Positions 17,193 through 25,107 of a stretch of 64,000 nucleotides of DNA are shown here, piece by piece. Within the stretch, counting starts at the first letter, position 1. Every line of letters starts with the position of its first letter. The stretch lies in assembly GCA_965226695.1 (NCBI GenBank), contig OZ245405.1, forward strand, positions 310,001-374,000, in the 5' to 3' direction. The translations under genes and the position numbers were made by a program. The notes under the pieces are model-generated. The model was not told the DNA's origin, searched no databases, and saw only the letters and a program-made list of their open reading frames with translations. The DNA comes from CATOSD01 sp965226695. Lineage in GTDB: Bacteria; Chloroflexota; Dehalococcoidia; Lucifugimonadales; CATOSD01.

Positions 17193-17980
17193 GCCGTTGC
17201 GGCGGGGCCGACCTGCCCCTCCCTGTCCACGCGGCGGACGCTGAGCGCCCTGCCCGTGGACTCGTCAATCTCGAACAGTACGCTGTTGAACTGCGTGGGG
17301 CCGGACTTGGGGATTTTGGCCTTGGTGGGCATCTGCGTCAGAAAGCGGGCGAGGAAGCCCTCGATCTCGCCGCCGATGATGGAGTTGCTGGCGCCGACCA
17401 TGCCCAAGTCGCTCACGTACGCGGAGCCTCCGGGCAGTATGCGAGCGTCGGCGGTGGGCACGTGGGTGTGGGTGCCTGCCAGTGCGCTGACGCGGCCGTC
17501 CAGGTGCCAGCCCATGGCCTCCTTCTCCGCGGTGGCCTCGGCGTGGAAGTCCACCAGCACGACAGGCGGCCGGTCGGGCAGCTCGGCCAGCAGGCGGTCG
17601 ACCGCGGCGAACGGGCAATCGAAGTTGCCGACGAAAAGCCGGCCGATGAGGTTGACCACCAGAACGCCGCCGATGACGGCGTGTCCGCGCCCGGGCGTGG
17701 CGGCGGGGTAGTTGAGCGGACGCAGCACGGGCAGGTCCGAGTCGAGGTGCGGCACTATCTCCGGCTTGTCCCAAATGTGGTTGCCCGACGTGATGACGTC
17801 TACGCCGCTGGCCAGCAGTTGCCTGGCGGTCTTGGGGGTGATGCCGAAGCCGCCGGCGGCGTTCTCGCCGTTCGCGATAACCAGGTCGAGCGCAAGCTCA
17901 AGGCGAAGGCCCGGAAGCACGGCCCGAACGGTATCCCTGCCGGGCCGTCCCATCACGTCGCCAATCATCAGGACACGCAA
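17189..17980 (-). CDS. ymdB: YmdB family (TIGR00282) metallophosphoesterase
   Basis: A 263-residue calcineurin-like phosphoesterase. The motifs GDVMGRPGRD, NGENAAGGFG, TSGNHIWDK, DFHAEATAEK and GTHTHVPTAD are the metal-binding set of the YmdB/TIGR00282 family, which hydrolyses 2',3'-cyclic nucleotides in Bacillus and affects RNase Y-related gene expression. It lies downstream of rny, the conserved arrangement in Firmicutes and other phyla. Its stop overlaps the start of the PHP gene. Confidence 0.92.
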   Translation of the reverse strand: MRVLMIGDVMGRPGRDTVRAVLPGLRLELALDLVIANGENAAGGFGITPKTARQLLASGVDVITSGNHIWDKPEIVPHLDSDLPVLRPLNYPAATPGRGHAVIGGVLVVNLIGRLFVGNFDCPFAAVDRLLAELPDRPPVVLVDFHAEATAEKEAMGWHLDGRVSALAGTHTHVPTADARILPGGSAYVSDLGMVGASNSIIGGEIEGFLARFLTQMPTKAKIPKSGPTQFNSVLFEIDESTGRALSVRRVDREGQVGPAATA

Positions 17981-18030
17981 GATTTGGGGTGGCTCCTTAA
18001 ACAGCGTGGGGGCGCCGGCGTCGGACTTAT

Positions 18031-18059
18031 GTAGGGGCGGGTTTCAAACCCGCCCCTAC
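18031..18059. repeat. Dispersed palindromic element, perfect copy
   Basis: The cleanest copy of the family: a 14-base arm gtaggggcgggttt, one central base, and its exact complement ending ccctac. It sits between rny and ymdB within the operon, so the transcript would carry a 14-bp stem there. Confidence 0.9.
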
Positions 18060-18103
18060 CGGTGTGGTCATCGGGTGGAGGAGGCGCTGGCCCCGGTACA
18101 GGC

Positions 18104-19633
18104 CTACCGCGCGTATTCGACCGAGCGGCTCTCTCTGATAACGGTCACCTTGATTTGCCCGGGATAGACAAGCGTTTGTTCGATTTTCTTGACGACCTCG
18201 CGGGCCATCTTGGAGGCGGCAACGTCGTCGATCATCTGGGGCTGGACCATGATGCGCACTTCGCGCCCGGCCTGTATGGCGAAACACTTCTCCACGCCGT
18301 CGAAGGCGCGGCCCACCTCTTCGAGGGCCTCCAGCCGCTTGATGTAGTTCTCCACGGTGTCCCTGCGGGAGCCGGGGCGCGCCGCGCTTATGGCGTCGGC
18401 CGCGGACACGATGAACGCCTCGACGCTGCTCATGTCGTCGTTGTGGTGCTCGCCGATGCAGGTGCAGACGCTGGCGACTACGCTGTGCTTTGCGGCCACG
18501 TCGGCGCCGATCTCGGCGTGAGGCCCTTCGACCTCGTGGGAGAGCGCCTTGCCGATGTCGTGCAGCAGGCCGCCGGCCTTGGCGACCTTCACGTCCGCGC
18601 CGACCTCGCTGGCCATCATCGCCGCGAGCTCAGCCACCTCGATGGAGTGTTGCAGGACGTTTTCGCCGTAGCTGAAGCGATGCTTGAGCCGCCCGAGCAG
18701 CATCACAAGGTCGGGATGGAGGCCGCGGACGCCCACCTCGTACACCGCCTGCTCGCCCGCCTTGCGGATGCTATCGCTGACCTCTTTTTCGGACTTCACC
18801 ACCATTTCCTCGATGCGGGCGGGGTGAATTCTGCCGTCGGTCAGCAGCTTGCCGATGGCGACCCTTGCTATTTCGCGCCGCACGGGGTCGAAACAGGACA
18901 GCGTCACGGCTTCGGGGGTATCGTCGATGATAAGGTCCACACCGGTGGCCTTCTCGATGGCGCGAATGTTACGGCCTTCACGCCCGATGAGGCGGCCCTT
19001 CATGTCGTCGCTGGGCAGCGGCACGGAGGTGACTGTCACCTCCGAGACGACATCCGCGGCCAGGCGGTGGATGGCCTGGGCCAGAATGTTGCGGGCCGTG
19101 TCGTTGGCCTCGTCCCTCGCCCGCATCTCCATGTCGTGGCGCAGGTGGGAGAGATCCAGTTCGCTCTCCTCTTCAACCTGCCTGAAGAGCAGGGCTCTCG
19201 CTTCGATCGCGGACAGGCCGCATACGGCTTCGAGCTTTTGAAGCTCTTGGCGGCGCAGCTCGTCCATCTCCGCCTGGAATTGCTCGGCTAGCTTCTCCTT
19301 CTGGACAATGTTTCGTTCTCTGCGCTCCAGGTTGTTGGCGCGCCGTTCGACGTTTTCCTCTCTGTTGGCGATGCGGCGCTCGGTACCTTGTACCTCGGCG
19401 CGCCGCTCTTTGAGCTCCTCCTCCCCCGCGGAACGGAGTTGCAGGGCATCTTCCTTCGCCTTCAGCAGAAGGTTTCGCCTTTCCTCCTCGGATTGTTCCA
19501 GAACTCTAGACGCATCTGACTGCGCCGCTTCGAGGCGCTTACCCAGGATAAGCCTCTTACCGAAGTATCCTGTCGTTGCCCCTGACGCCAAGCCAACCAG
19601 GACGGCGAGTATCGCGGTAATTGCGATTTCCAC
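18104..19633 (-). CDS. rny: Ribonuclease Y
   Basis: A 509-residue membrane-anchored endoribonuclease that starts mRNA decay. An N-terminal transmembrane helix is followed by a long Glu/Arg coiled coil (about 35-150), a KH RNA-binding domain (GRLIGREGRNIRAIE) and an HD metal-binding domain (GGLLHDIGKA). The chosen GTG at 19633 has a good ribosome site (aggaaggtgag) 4 nt upstream. An ATG at 19651 would add six residues but has no ribosome site. It is the first gene of the rny-ymdB-PHP-plsY-zinc protein operon. Confidence 0.95.
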   Translation of the reverse strand: MEIAITAILAVLVGLASGATTGYFGKRLILGKRLEAAQSDASRVLEQSEEERRNLLLKAKEDALQLRSAGEEELKERRAEVQGTERRIANREENVERRANNLERRERNIVQKEKLAEQFQAEMDELRRQELQKLEAVCGLSAIEARALLFRQVEEESELDLSHLRHDMEMRARDEANDTARNILAQAIHRLAADVVSEVTVTSVPLPSDDMKGRLIGREGRNIRAIEKATGVDLIIDDTPEAVTLSCFDPVRREIARVAIGKLLTDGRIHPARIEEMVVKSEKEVSDSIRKAGEQAVYEVGVRGLHPDLVMLLGRLKHRFSYGENVLQHSIEVAELAAMMASEVGADVKVAKAGGLLHDIGKALSHEVEGPHAEIGADVAAKHSVVASVCTCIGEHHNDDMSSVEAFIVSAADAISAARPGSRRDTVENYIKRLEALEEVGRAFDGVEKCFAIQAGREVRIMVQPQMIDDVAASKMAREVVKKIEQTLVYPGQIKVTVIRESRSVEYAR

Positions 19634-19693
19634 GCATCTCACCTTCCTCATTGAGTTTTAGGGAGGATTTTGGATACACCTCCCCAGTATCCC

Positions 19694-19723
19694 ATGTTAA
19701 AGGCGAGTGGGTTTTAGTGTCAA
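19694..19723 (-). promoter_or_regulatory. Sigma-70-type promoter of the rny operon
   Basis: Reading the minus strand: a perfect TTGACA (19718-19723), an 18-bp spacer and TAACAT (19694-19699), about 60 bp before the rny start. Confidence 0.65.
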
Positions 19724-19830
19724 GCGACGCGCAGGCGCGGGACGGCCGCTTATGGGGCGTGGCGGGATTGGGACGGGTGACGCTCGGGCGGCGCCAAGAC
19801 GCAACGCGGTTCGGGGGGGCGGGTAGTGGT

Positions 19831-20603
19831 CTAGGGCCTGTTCACACTACGTAGAGCGTCGAAGATGATTGCGAACAAGACAAAGCCGGCATAGAGCGCA
19901 TCGAGCTTGTCATAGCGCGTGAATACTCTTCGATACCCCTTCAATCGACGGAACAGGCGCTCCACTTCATTCCGCCTCTTGTACAGCTCCTTGTCATACT
20001 CCCAAGGGTCCACGCGACTTTTCAGGGGTGGAACAACAGGCGTGAACCCCATATCGAACGCCAATCGGCGTGTTTGGTCGCCCGAATATGCGCGATCCAT
20101 CACCAGAGGCGGATTCCCCCGTTGTGGCCCCAGCCGGTTGAGCAGTTTGCGCCCCTCCGGTCCATCGTGGGCCTGGCCCGGAGAGAGCGAGAACGCTAAG
20201 GGTGTCCGATCATCCGCGGCAACCATATGAAGCTTGGTCGTCCATCCGCCTCGGGACTTGCCGATGGACTGTGGTCCGTTTTTTTGGCCGCACCCGTGCC
20301 GTCGGGATGCACCTTGACGGAGGTGCTGTCCAGTGAAGCTACCTCGATGGTGACCTTCACAATCCCCTTTCGCTGAAGCTGTTCGAACACTCGGTCGAGC
20401 ACTCCGCTCTTGGCCCAACGGTTCATGCGCATGTAGATGGTGTGCCAGTTGCCAAAACGACTCGGCAACCCTCGCCACTTGCAACCGTGTTCTGCGACGT
20501 ACAGAATAGCGTTGAGCACCCGTATGTTTGGAATGGTCACATTGCCACGCTGCACGGGTAGGTACGGTTTGATGAGTTGATAATGAGCTTGTGTAAGTTC
20601 CAT
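19831..20603 (-). CDS. IS5/IS427-type DDE transposase made by -1 frameshifting
   Basis: The first frame (20603 down to about 20196) encodes the helix-turn-helix DUF4096-like half (PYLPVQRGNVTIPNIRVLNA, CKWRGLPSRFGNW) and the first catalytic Asp (SLDSTSVKVHPDG). The second frame carries the other DDE residues (VMDRAYSGD; YKRRNEVERLFRRLK). They join at a run of seven A residues in the coding strand (20279-20285). A -1 slip there changes AAKKTDHS to AAKKNGPQSIGKSRGG, restoring a full-length transposase of about 257 residues. This is the standard layout of the group. The stop codon uses the duplicated TA of the target site. Confidence 0.9.
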
Positions 20604-20647
20604 ACATGTATGATAACATGTCCAGACCCCTTAGTGTGAACAGGCCC
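19834..20647 (-). mobile_element. Complete IS5-family (IS427-like) insertion sequence, 814 bp
   Basis: Perfect terminal inverted repeats of 15 bp (gggcctgttcacact) bound the element. They are flanked by a TA target duplication at 19832-19833 and 20648-20649, within a CTAG at each end. It carries one frameshifted transposase gene. The perfect ends and intact reading frames suggest recent insertion. The left flank is the rny promoter spacer and the right flank is the stop codon of the DUF1828 gene. Confidence 0.93.
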
Positions 20648-21576
20648 TAGTCTGCAGTTAGTCCGTGGTCTCGGTCAAGCCCTTCGAATGCCGTTGTCCA
20701 ATCTTTCCCAGATTCGCTCAACAACTCACTGCTCGCTTGCTCGAGAAAGAGTCTCCATTCCGAATCGTCTGAGTAGTCAAACACTCTATATTTGAGCTCC
20801 TGCTTATGTTCTTTGATTATCTCGGCAGCAGCAATTGCTTCGTCCCGGACAAGGTCTTCTGAGTCAATCACGATCCTCAAGTCGTGACTGGCTCGGCCGG
20901 ACCGAGTATCGAGCGCAAGCGTGGCTACCCTCTCTGCCTTTCTTATGGGATCCAGGGTATGGAGGTCCGGTGCAAGGACAAACACATTGCGAGACGATTC
21001 GACGGACAGGAACTGCCAATGGAAGTCAGCACGCCATCTGCTCATGTGATTTCCTCGCAAGTATCCTGTACCGCTTATTCTGTTGAAGGCATCGATCTTC
21101 TCGCAGGATTCACGTACACGACTTTTGAGGCGTCGGCCCATGGCACTCCGTTGGCGCGGTTTGCTTTCCAGGTGTGGCGCAGCAGTCAAGACGGTCTGCA
21201 CCAGTCTTATGAAAGGGGGTAGCGTCTCACCCAATCTGTCCAGTGGGCAGATCTTCCTAACGAGGCCGAGATCATGGTCTATGGTTAGTTTGTGACGTTG
21301 CGACAGAGATTCAAGCAGCCTGAAGGCGGGCGAACCCGCTTCATCTTGATCCAACGAGAACAATTGACCAGAAATCGCTCCTCCGTCATCGAGAGATACC
21401 TCCTGGCCGTGGCAGGTAATTGATACCCAAAGGGGGTCTCCATGCTGATCGCCGTACGGCACTATGAACTCCCATCGGTTATCTCCGACTGTGGACAACT
21501 CAACCTTTGGGCTAATCGAGTTTGACACGATGTCGTTGATGCGGACATACAGACTCTGTTGAATCATCGTAGTCAC
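20647..21576 (-). CDS. DUF1828-domain protein of unknown function
   Basis: A 309-residue protein. Residues about 45-135 (ITCHGQEVSLDDGGAISGQL, then LSQRHKLTIDHDLGLVRKI) resemble the DUF1828 domain. The rest has no recognised motif but is soluble and charged. GTG at 21576 overlaps the stop of the preceding gene, although ATG at 21567 is possible. DUF1828 proteins are often paired with a small gene in phage or plasmid-like contexts, and a toxin-antitoxin or defence role has been suspected but is not established. The stop codon coincides with the IS target TA. The region is visibly less GC-rich than its neighbours, consistent with transfer. Confidence 0.6.
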   Translation of the reverse strand: MTTMIQQSLYVRINDIVSNSISPKVELSTVGDNRWEFIVPYGDQHGDPLWVSITCHGQEVSLDDGGAISGQLFSLDQDEAGSPAFRLLESLSQRHKLTIDHDLGLVRKICPLDRLGETLPPFIRLVQTVLTAAPHLESKPRQRSAMGRRLKSRVRESCEKIDAFNRISGTGYLRGNHMSRWRADFHWQFLSVESSRNVFVLAPDLHTLDPIRKAERVATLALDTRSGRASHDLRIVIDSEDLVRDEAIAAAEIIKEHKQELKYRVFDYSDDSEWRLFLEQASSELLSESGKDWTTAFEGLDRDHGLTAD

Positions 21577-21863
21577 CCTAGGAAGTACTGAATGCCATCA
21601 ATGGATATTCCAAGCAGATCGCAGAAGTACAAGACCCCATCGGCCGCCGTTTCCATTTCCGCTTCTACTGGGTATGCGTAGGAGCTGCCGTCTGGCAGCA
21701 GGGGGTATCTGCGGGATGGAAAGTGCATGTGCGCCCTGGGAACCAAGATCCCACCAGGGTTGTAATGGCCCTCGTGGCTGTGCAGCTTTCTGAGCGCGCG
21801 TCTGCCTTCCTTCAATTCTATGTATATGTCCTGTCTCCGGTTTTGATGGGCGACTATCGTCAT
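21573..21863 (-). CDS. Small DUF6978-like protein, partner of the DUF1828 gene
   Basis: A 96-residue protein with YIELKEGRRALRKLHSHEGHYN, PRAHMHFPSRRYP and a C-terminal FCDLLGISIDG segment. The pattern of His residues and the position directly before a DUF1828 gene match what I recall of DUF6978 partners; this is a moderate guess. It overlaps the DUF1828 start by 4 nt (GTGA). ATG is the only start codon between the upstream stop and the homologous part. Confidence 0.5.
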   Translation of the reverse strand: MTIVAHQNRRQDIYIELKEGRRALRKLHSHEGHYNPGGILVPRAHMHFPSRRYPLLPDGSSYAYPVEAEMETAADGVLYFCDLLGISIDGIQYFLG

Positions 21864-22039
21864 GGGAGGGCTGGCTTCCCCCTTACCTGCAACCTGATGC
21901 CTCGAGGCGGTTGAAATCGCCGTCTTCGTGGGCTAATGCGAGAAAGAGACGCAGTGAGACCACTCCAATGAACCAGGACCTCAACTTCAGGAACAGTATA
22001 GTCGTCACGTGGTAGGTATTGCTCTACTTTACACGCCAT
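21860..22039 (-). CDS. Possible short leader gene ahead of the DUF6978/DUF1828 pair
   Basis: A 59-codon frame (starts MACKVEQYLPRDDYTVPE) whose TGA overlaps the ATG of the next gene (ATGA). No family recognised. The C-terminal half is Arg/Pro-rich and may be non-functional. A second short frame (24 codons, 22098-22024) lies just upstream in another phase, so this stretch may instead be a decayed gene. The spacer from 22099 to 22186 shows nothing further. Confidence 0.2.
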   Translation of the reverse strand: MACKVEQYLPRDDYTVPEVEVLVHWSGLTASLSRISPRRRRFQPPRGIRLQVRGKPALP

Positions 22040-22186
22040 GCGATTGATGTAAGTCTCTGTCGTTCTGATTGAAAGACCGCTCGTTGTTCATCAGACATTA
22101 TCGTATCGCCTGCAGCCAATCGTGAAAAGCTCATCTGGTTCCAGTAGCGCATCCCCAAGCGGGAAACCTCGACACGCCGCCACCCC

Positions 22187-22891
22187 CTACGGAGCCTCGT
22201 CGGATTGCACGAAGCGCCGCCGCGCGGGCATCTCCACCGCGGGCAGGCTCTGGGCGTCCATCACGGCGTCCGCGGCCACTATCTCGTTGCGGTGCAGCAT
22301 CCAAGCCACCACCGCGTACACCTCGCCGGCGCTGAGCGAGCCGGGCGCGTTGGCGGGCATGGCGCGGCGCACGTAGTCGAACAGCGTGGTCGCGTAGGGC
22401 CAGTAGTTGCCGACGGTGCGCGGGAACGGCGGCCACGGCGCTTCAGGGTCGTAGGGCATCACCAGCGCGCCGCTCAGGCCGGCAACGCCTTCGCCGTTGC
22501 GCCCGTGGCACACCGCGCACTTGGCCCGGTACACCTGGTCGCCCTCGGCCACGCTGCCGCTGCCCTCCGGCAGTCCCTTGCCGCTGGGATCTACGTCGAT
22601 GTCCCAGGCGAGAATCTCGTCCGACGTCGCGTCACGGCCGAACCCGAAAGGCCCCGACGGCATGGCGGGCTGCGGCGCGGCCTCCCGCGTCGTCGCCTGC
22701 GGATCCGCGGCCGGGCTTCCTGGTGCCGCGGGTCCGGCGACGTCGTCCCGGTCGCCGCACGCCGACGCGAGGAGCGCCACACACGCCAGCGCCAGGACGA
22801 GGCGTAGGAGGGCGCTCCCCTGGATTCCGGCTCGGGGGCCGGAATGACGGATGCGCAAACGTCTCCCCATGCCGGAATGACGGCTACGCAA
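22187..22891 (-). CDS. Class I cytochrome c lipoprotein, probable partner of the sulfite dehydrogenase
   Basis: A 234-residue protein with a lipobox (LLASAC near residue 45), a Pro/Ala-rich linker and a single haem-binding site CAVCHG. The downstream Met axial ligand region is LVMPYD or AMPANAPG. Such cytochromes take electrons from SorA/SoxC-type sulfite dehydrogenases. It overlaps the end of the molybdoenzyme gene by 8 nt. The first 25-30 residues are encoded by a dispersed attccggc...gccggaat repeat, so the true start may be further in (for example ATG 22867 or a TTG near 22860). Confidence 0.8.
   Translation of the reverse strand: MRSRHSGMGRRLRIRHSGPRAGIQGSALLRLVLALACVALLASACGDRDDVAGPAAPGSPAADPQATTREAAPQPAMPSGPFGFGRDATSDEILAWDIDVDPSGKGLPEGSGSVAEGDQVYRAKCAVCHGRNGEGVAGLSGALVMPYDPEAPWPPFPRTVGNYWPYATTLFDYVRRAMPANAPGSLSAGEVYAVVAWMLHRNEIVAADAVMDAQSLPAVEMPARRRFVQSDEAP
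22821..22883. repeat. Palindromic attccggc / gccggaat repeat overlapping a coding 5' end
   Basis: ggattccggctcgggggccggaat at 22822-22845 followed by a second half-copy gccggaatgacgg at 22871-22883. This is the common bacterial cattccgg-type intergenic palindrome. Confidence 0.7.
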
Positions 22892-24212
22892 GGCAGCCGG
22901 GGAAGCCGCGCACCAGGGCCTCGCGGTCGCCGCCCGGCACCGCCAGCGCCGTGCGAAACGGGTCGTGGGTGCTCAGCACCGTGCCGTCCGCTTCGACCCG
23001 CCAGGCCTGTACCGCGTTGTTGTGGTAGATGGAGTGCAGGCCGCGCTCTTTCACCAGGTCGTCGATGATTGGCTGCACCGCGCCGCTGTCGTCCGTGACG
23101 CGGCTCATGAGCACGGCGGGCTTGCCGTCCCACGTCCAGGGGTAACGGAAGCGGGTGTGCGCCTTCGGCAGCACCGGCGCCTGCAACCGAGCGTCGCGCC
23201 AGGTCCTGCCGCCGTCCGTGGTGACCTCCACGCGCGATACACGGCCCCTGCCCGACCACGCCAGCCCGGTGAGCTCCCAGAAGCCGGCGGCGGGGACGCG
23301 GTAGCCCCCGGAGGGCCAGGTTATCACCGACTTGGCTCCCATCTCGAAGGTGAACTGGAGAGACGTGCCGTCGGGCATGACGTCGGTGTAGCTCGCCGAC
23401 TCCTCGCGCCCCATGAACGGGCGGTCCGTAATTTCCATGCGGCGCAGCCACTTGATGTTGACCGAGCCCTCCCAGCCGGGGACTATCAGCCGCGCGGGAT
23501 AGCCCTGCTCAGGCCGGAGCGCCTCGCCGTTCTGGGCGTATGCCACGAGGACGTCGTCCCAGGCCTTGTAGGCGGGGATGCTCTTGGCGAACACGGCGGC
23601 GTCCTGAGACTCGGCCAGCAGCCATTCCGCGTTGCGGTCGGCCCCCGCCTCGCGCAGCAGCAGACTCAGCGGCACGCCCGTCCATTCGCTCGTGCTGGTG
23701 AGCCCGTGCACGTTCTGAGCGGTGTCCGTTGGCGCTGGCGGAAACCATGCGTTGGCGCTGTTGCCCGAGCACTCGATGGAGTAGGTCACCGACACCGAGG
23801 GGAAGCGCCGCAGGTCCGCGAGGCTGAACGACCTGGGGCGGTCGACCATTCCGTGAATCAGCAGCTTGTACGTGGAAGGGGCCACGTCCGCGGTGCCCGC
23901 GTGGCTCACCACGTAGTGCAGGTCGGAGGGCGTTATGATGCCGTATGTGCGATCGATAGGGGCGAACCAGGAGTGCTGGCCCACCTGCAGGCGGGTGGGC
24001 TGCTCGAATGGCGTGCGCGCGCCGATTTCGGTGGCGGGGAAGCCAGGCACCTTGGTCGTGTCGACGGGCGGAGGCGATTGGCCGAGCGCAAGACGGCCCG
24101 CGGCGGCGGCGCCCGCGACGCCCAGCGCGCCGGCGAGAAGCTGGCGGCGGGTGAGCCGGGCGCGCAGCAAACGCTCGGCGAGGTCTTTCGGATCGGGCGG
24201 GCGTGAGGTCAA
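22884..24212 (-). CDS. SoxC/SorA-like molybdopterin sulfite dehydrogenase, Tat-exported
   Basis: A 442-residue protein of the sulfite oxidase family. A twin-Arg signal (LTRRQLLAGALGVAGAAAAG) targets it across the membrane. The molybdenum-ligating Cys sits in YSIECSGNSANAW, followed by the GLTSTSEWTGVPLSLLL substrate/cofactor region. The C-terminal half is the dimerisation domain (VEVTTDGGRTWRDA). It is expected to oxidise sulfite or a related sulfur compound and pass electrons to the cytochrome encoded next. The TTG start at 24212 has an aaggaaa ribosome site, and no better start is present. Confidence 0.88.
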   Translation of the reverse strand: MTSRPPDPKDLAERLLRARLTRRQLLAGALGVAGAAAAGRLALGQSPPPVDTTKVPGFPATEIGARTPFEQPTRLQVGQHSWFAPIDRTYGIITPSDLHYVVSHAGTADVAPSTYKLLIHGMVDRPRSFSLADLRRFPSVSVTYSIECSGNSANAWFPPAPTDTAQNVHGLTSTSEWTGVPLSLLLREAGADRNAEWLLAESQDAAVFAKSIPAYKAWDDVLVAYAQNGEALRPEQGYPARLIVPGWEGSVNIKWLRRMEITDRPFMGREESASYTDVMPDGTSLQFTFEMGAKSVITWPSGGYRVPAAGFWELTGLAWSGRGRVSRVEVTTDGGRTWRDARLQAPVLPKAHTRFRYPWTWDGKPAVLMSRVTDDSGAVQPIIDDLVKERGLHSIYHNNAVQAWRVEADGTVLSTHDPFRTALAVPGGDREALVRGFPGCLA

Positions 24213-24236
24213 GGCGGTTTCCTTGAGAGAGGCGTT

Positions 24237-24926
24237 CTATTCGCCGCGCAGACGCCGCAGTTCCGCTTCGAGCCCCGCTACCCGCGCCTCCGCCGCGAGG
24301 CGCGCGTTCTTCTCTTCCTGGTGGGTCAGCAGCCACACACTTCGCAAGGGATCCCAGTAACGCAACTCACCGTCGGTCCACCACAGGTCGAGGTTCAGCG
24401 CGTCGCTGTGCGCCCACACCGAACCGTCGGTTTCGCGGCGCATCTCGAGACGCTGATATTCGCCGTCCACCAACCGCTCGCCCACCAGCGGCTCGCCGTA
24501 GAAGTCTCCGCCGGTCTGGTCGTACCGCCAGTACTCTCCCACGCCTATCCGAGCATACAGGTCGCGCTTTTCGCCCAGGTCTCTGCGCCACGTGCTCTGG
24601 GAGGCTATCTCCATCACGTAGTCCGGCGGCTTGCCCACTTCCCACAGCAGGTAGGTGTTGTTCTTTTCGATTGATAGCGACTGCTGCGCGGCTTCGGACA
24701 GGCCGAAAACCACGCAGCAGTCGGGAGACACGTTGCGGCGCGGGTTGCCCTCGACGTAGTACAGAAAAGTGTTGCCGCTCACGAGGGCGTTCTTGACGTC
24801 GCTGAAGTGGACTTCGAGTGCGCCTACCACTCTGCGGAATATGGGATCTTGATACAGTCCGTCAGGCAAGGGCATACCGTCCGACTCAGGGTAGACGATG
24901 GTGGTGGCGCGTCCGGTGGTGGTCAT
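24237..24926 (-). CDS. Uma2 family (DUF820) PD-(D/E)XK endonuclease-like protein
   Basis: A 229-residue protein with the Uma2 catalytic pattern: SPDCCVVFG, PDYVMEIASQST (Asp and Glu) and a following Lys in KRDLYARIGVGEYW. Uma2 proteins are predicted restriction-like nucleases widespread in Cyanobacteria and Chloroflexota, function unproven. The C-terminal 30 residues form a short coiled coil (KNARLAAEARVAGLEAEL). The gene is 24 bp upstream of the molybdoenzyme gene on the same strand but unrelated in role. A paralogue lies at 42490. Confidence 0.85.
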   Translation of the reverse strand: MTTTGRATTIVYPESDGMPLPDGLYQDPIFRRVVGALEVHFSDVKNALVSGNTFLYYVEGNPRRNVSPDCCVVFGLSEAAQQSLSIEKNNTYLLWEVGKPPDYVMEIASQSTWRRDLGEKRDLYARIGVGEYWRYDQTGGDFYGEPLVGERLVDGEYQRLEMRRETDGSVWAHSDALNLDLWWTDGELRYWDPLRSVWLLTHQEEKNARLAAEARVAGLEAELRRLRGE

Positions 24927-25107
24927 CGCATCCTCCTTGCTCTGGCGATTTTAGCACACCACCGGCACCTTCTGGCAGGCGGTGGCCGACGCAGGGGTGG
25001 CCGTCCGATACTCCCTTCCCCCATCCAAGACTTACGGGGGTAGGTGTTGGTAATGGCAGGGGCAAGGCGTTGGGATGGGGCGCGGCGGCCAACCGCTGCG
25101 CGGCGGC

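Noticed and set aside
8893..18059. Possible CRISPR array from the recurring palindromes
   Set aside because: Copies are kilobases apart, lie between unrelated genes, differ in sequence, and no cas gene is present.
20196..20603. Transposase as a pseudogene
   Set aside because: The two frames meet at an A7 slippery run with no missing residues and all DDE residues are present, so programmed frameshifting is more likely than decay.
20647..20650. DUF1828 gene truncated by the IS insertion
   Set aside because: Removing the IS with one TA restores the same TAG stop, so the coding end is unchanged.
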